From the NCBI RefSeq assembly GCF_001463765.1, contig NZ_BBWK01000038.1:1-60418 (forward strand): DNA of 60,418 nucleotides, read 5' to 3'. The first letter of the stretch is position 1. Every line of letters begins with the position of its first letter. A model generated the notes under the pieces. The model saw only the letters and a list, made by a program, of their open reading frames with translations. It was not told the origin of the DNA and did not search any database. Below are positions 58,510 through 60,418 of this stretch, piece by piece. A program made the position numbers and the translations under genes. This DNA is from Aureimonas sp. AU4 (GTDB lineage Bacteria > Pseudomonadota > Alphaproteobacteria > Rhizobiales > Rhizobiaceae).

Positions 58510-59543
58510 TTGCGCAGACCGAGCGCCTTCAGCTGCTCGGCCACCTGCTCGGCGCCGTAGATCGTGCGCACGGTCGGGTTCATGGCCTGCCCGTCCATCA
58601 CCACGATCGCCTTGTTGCGGACCGCCGCCATCTGGCTGGTCGCGGGATCGGTGGAAAGGAACTCGATCTTGGCCGCCGGCTTGTCGAGCGCCCAGCGGTT
58701 GCGGTCGAGGTCGGCCACCACGATCACGTCGGGCGCGGCGGCGATGATGCTCTCCCAGCCGAGCGCCGGCCATTCGGCCTCGGCCTGGATGGCGTTGGTG
58801 CCGCCCAGGATGTCGGCGATGAAGCCCGAGGCCCCGTTCTTGCCGCCGAGATAGGCGTCGGCGGCCGGCGACGGGCTGGAGAACCAGAAGAGGTAGGACA
58901 GCTTCTTCCCGCCGTCCGGCGGCGAGGAGGCGCGCAGGGCGTCCTCGCGCGACTTGAAGTCGGAGATCAGGGCCCGCCCGCGATCCTGGACGTCGAAGAT
59001 GCGCGCCAGCTCGTCGATCTCCTCGTAGAGGTCGGCCATGTTCCAGAGCTGGTCGCGCGCGCCGTAGGCGTCGGTGCCCTCCCGCTTGGCGAGGCACGTG
59101 CTCGGCGAAAGGTAGGCGGGCACGCCGACGCGCTCGAAGTCCTCCCGCTTGGCGACCTTGCTGTCGGGGCCGAGCAGGGTGGGAAGGGCGGCGGCCACGA
59201 AGTCGGGGCTCTCGGCGAGGATCGACTCGAAGGTCGGGAACTCGACCGTCAGGAGCTTGACCTTCGCGTTCGCCTCGGCGAGCTCCGGCAGGACCTTGCT
59301 CGGCCAGAAGGCCGTGGCGACCATGCGGTCCTCGAGCCCGAGAAGGAGAAGGATCTCGGCGCTGTTCTGCCCGAGGCCCACTGCCCGTTCGGGGGCCTTC
59401 TGGAAGGTGACGTCGAGGCCGCAGTTCCGGATCGTCAGCGGATAATGCGTCGCCCCGGCAAAAGCCGGCCGAACGGCTGCCAGAAGGGCGAGCGCGAGGC
59501 TCGATGCGGCCAGAAGGGTCTTCGGGAAAGCCAAGGGAAACAT
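58506..59543 (-). CDS. ABC importer substrate-binding protein, FecB/BtuF type
   Basis: 345 aa from ATG 59543 (GAGG directly before; TTG 59549 possible). Signal peptide LAASSLALALLAAVRPAFAG. Type III binding-protein fold with two lobes joined by a long helix: APERAVGLGQNSAEILLLLG, PDFVAAALPTLLGPDSKVAK, then DVQDRGRALISDFKSREDAL and GWESIIAAAPDVIVVADLDR. Two cysteines in the mature protein (NCG and STC) may form a disulfide. The ligand cannot be assigned; iron-siderophore, cobalamin or a metal-related chelate fits. No cobalamin riboswitch was seen in the 91 bp upstream. Confidence 0.9.
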   Translation of the reverse strand: MFPLAFPKTLLAASSLALALLAAVRPAFAGATHYPLTIRNCGLDVTFQKAPERAVGLGQNSAEILLLLGLEDRMVATAFWPSKVLPELAEANAKVKLLTVEFPTFESILAESPDFVAAALPTLLGPDSKVAKREDFERVGVPAYLSPSTCLAKREGTDAYGARDQLWNMADLYEEIDELARIFDVQDRGRALISDFKSREDALRASSPPDGGKKLSYLFWFSSPSPAADAYLGGKNGASGFIADILGGTNAIQAEAEWPALGWESIIAAAPDVIVVADLDRNRWALDKPAAKIEFLSTDPATSQMAAVRNKAIVVMDGQAMNPTVRTIYGAEQVAEQLKALGLRK

Positions 59544-59634
59544 CCTCAAGCGCGGGGAGGGCAGCCGTGCGGCTCCCTAGCCCGACCGGTCGCGGCAAAC
59601 AAGATTGCGGATGTCATGTTTCTTCCACGCCGCC

Positions 59635-60418
59635 TCAAGGCACGGCGAGGGCGGCACTTCGGCAGGGGTGGGCGAGAAGATCGGCGAGCTCCGCGTCGAG
59701 ATGGATCAGCGACAGCGACACGCCGACCATGTCGAGCGAGGTGTAGTAGGGTCCGACGAGCGAGGACACGACCTCGACCCGGCGTGCCCTCAGGCGCTGC
59801 GCGACGCGGCGGTGGACCACGTAGAGCTCGATCGCGGGCGTGCCGCCGAGCGAGTTGACGAGCGCCGCCACGCGGTCGCCCTCCGTCAGGCGCATCTCGT
59901 CGAACAGGCGGTCGACCAGGAGGTCGGCGACCGCGTCGGCACTCGCCAGCGTCTCGCGCGAGACGCCGGGCTCGCCGTGGACGCCGACGCCGATCTCCAT
60001 GTCGCCGGGTCCGAGCGCGAAGCTCGGGCGGCGCGTTTCCAGCATGGAGCCGGGCTCGAGGGCGACGCCCATCGAGAAGGTGCGGGCCGCCGCGCGGCGC
60101 GTCACCGCCTCGCATTCGGCGAGCGTCATCATCCGGTCCGCGGCGGCCCCCGCGACCTTGAACACGAAGACGTTGCCGGCCACGCCCCGGCGCGAGCCGA
60201 CCGCGTCGGCGGAGGCCGAGGCCACGTCGTCGGTGGTGACCACGGTGCGTACCGCGATGCCCTCGGCGGCCGCCTCCTCGCCGGCCATGTCGAAGTTCAT
60301 GACGTCGCCGGAGAAGTTGCCGTAGACGAAGAGGACGCCGGCGCCGCCGTCCACCGCGCGCGTGGCGGCCAGGATCGGGGCGGGCGGCGGGGCCGCGAAC
60401 ACGTTGCCGACGACCGCC
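59635..60418 (-). CDS. Dihydroxyacetone kinase subunit DhaK (5' end beyond window)
   Basis: The frame is open to the right edge, so about 70 N-terminal residues are missing; 261 codons are present. It reads AVVGNVFAAPPP, then GVLFVYGNFSGDVMNFDMAG with the phosphate-binding Gly-Asn-x-x-Gly-Asp segment, AGNVFVFKVAGAAADRMMTL, and MEIGVGVHGEPGVSRETLAS, whose His is the covalent hemiaminal site for dihydroxyacetone. DhaK provides the substrate-binding half of dihydroxyacetone kinases; the partner DhaL is not in the window. Some Rhizobiales paralogues serve erythrulose or other triose/tetrose kinases. Confidence 0.9.
   Translation of the reverse strand, partial: AVVGNVFAAPPPAPILAATRAVDGGAGVLFVYGNFSGDVMNFDMAGEEAAAEGIAVRTVVTTDDVASASADAVGSRRGVAGNVFVFKVAGAAADRMMTLAECEAVTRRAAARTFSMGVALEPGSMLETRRPSFALGPGDMEIGVGVHGEPGVSRETLASADAVADLLVDRLFDEMRLTEGDRVAALVNSLGGTPAIELYVVHRRVAQRLRARRVEVVSSLVGPYYTSLDMVGVSLSLIHLDAELADLLAHPCRSAALAVP

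Noticed and set aside
59544-59634. Cobalamin riboswitch or Fur box upstream of the BtuF/FecB-like gene
   Set aside because: The gap is only 91 bp and no B12-box-like or Fur-like sequence is visible.

Overview
The window is a GC-rich, densely coding chromosomal segment with no rRNA, tRNA, IS element or CRISPR array that I could find. Gene content (RegB/RegA next to SURF1 and cyoABCD, Rnk, BrnT/BrnA, many ABC uptake operons, RTX protein with a PrtD/HlyD-type exporter) and the frequent 4-nt GTGA/ATGA stop-start overlaps fit an alphaproteobacterium of the Hyphomicrobiales (Rhizobiales), for example an Aurantimonas/Aureimonas- or Methylobacterium-like organism. This is an inference from content; no marker gene was available to prove it.

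Region 1 (1-25.7 kb) is a cell-surface locus. It holds five or six glycan-related genes (a GT2, a TPR protein fused to a DXD sugar transferase, two GT4 enzymes, a pyruvyl-transferase-family protein and a partial GT2-like protein), an RTX calcium-binding protein, a Hint-domain protein with a silk-like Gly/Ala/Ser N-terminus, a protein with a ChW-like repeat, two SapC-family proteins, a secreted protein, and a type I secretion ABC exporter plus membrane-fusion protein. A recurring domain with a GW(V/I/A) core and a late GDG..GF.F motif appears in at least five of these proteins, alone or joined to transferase domains. The combination (SapC family + type I exporter + RTX protein + glycosyltransferases) suggests a surface-layer or adhesin export-and-decoration system. 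A BrnT/BrnA toxin-antitoxin pair sits inside the locus.

Region 2 (25.7-35.1 kb) is respiratory and redox: RegA/RegB two-component system (with both known redox elements, the quinone motif GGxxNPF and a conserved Cys), SURF1 and cyoDCBA quinol oxidase in one co-directional chain, a divergent MFS transporter sharing a promoter region that contains two good palindromes, then a DUF4126-like membrane protein and Rnk.

Region 3 (35.3-45.2 kb) looks like purine salvage: phosphoribosyltransferase, M20 amidohydrolase, nucleoside hydrolase, TRZ/ATZ-type amidohydrolase deaminase, a Pot-like ABC importer and a divergent adenine deaminase.

Region 4 (45.2-48.5 kb) holds an SDR enzyme with a divergent HxlR regulator, a predicted outer-membrane barrel and a GNAT acetyltransferase. 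Region 5 (48.5-56.0 kb) is a ThuA/Gfo-Idh/ROK catabolic operon divergent from a complete sugar ABC importer, with a readable sigma-70-type promoter and operator-like palindromes between them. Region 6 (56.0-60.4 kb) has a HAD hydrolase, a BtuFCD/FecBCDE-type importer and the truncated start-side of a dihydroxyacetone kinase DhaK gene running off the right edge.
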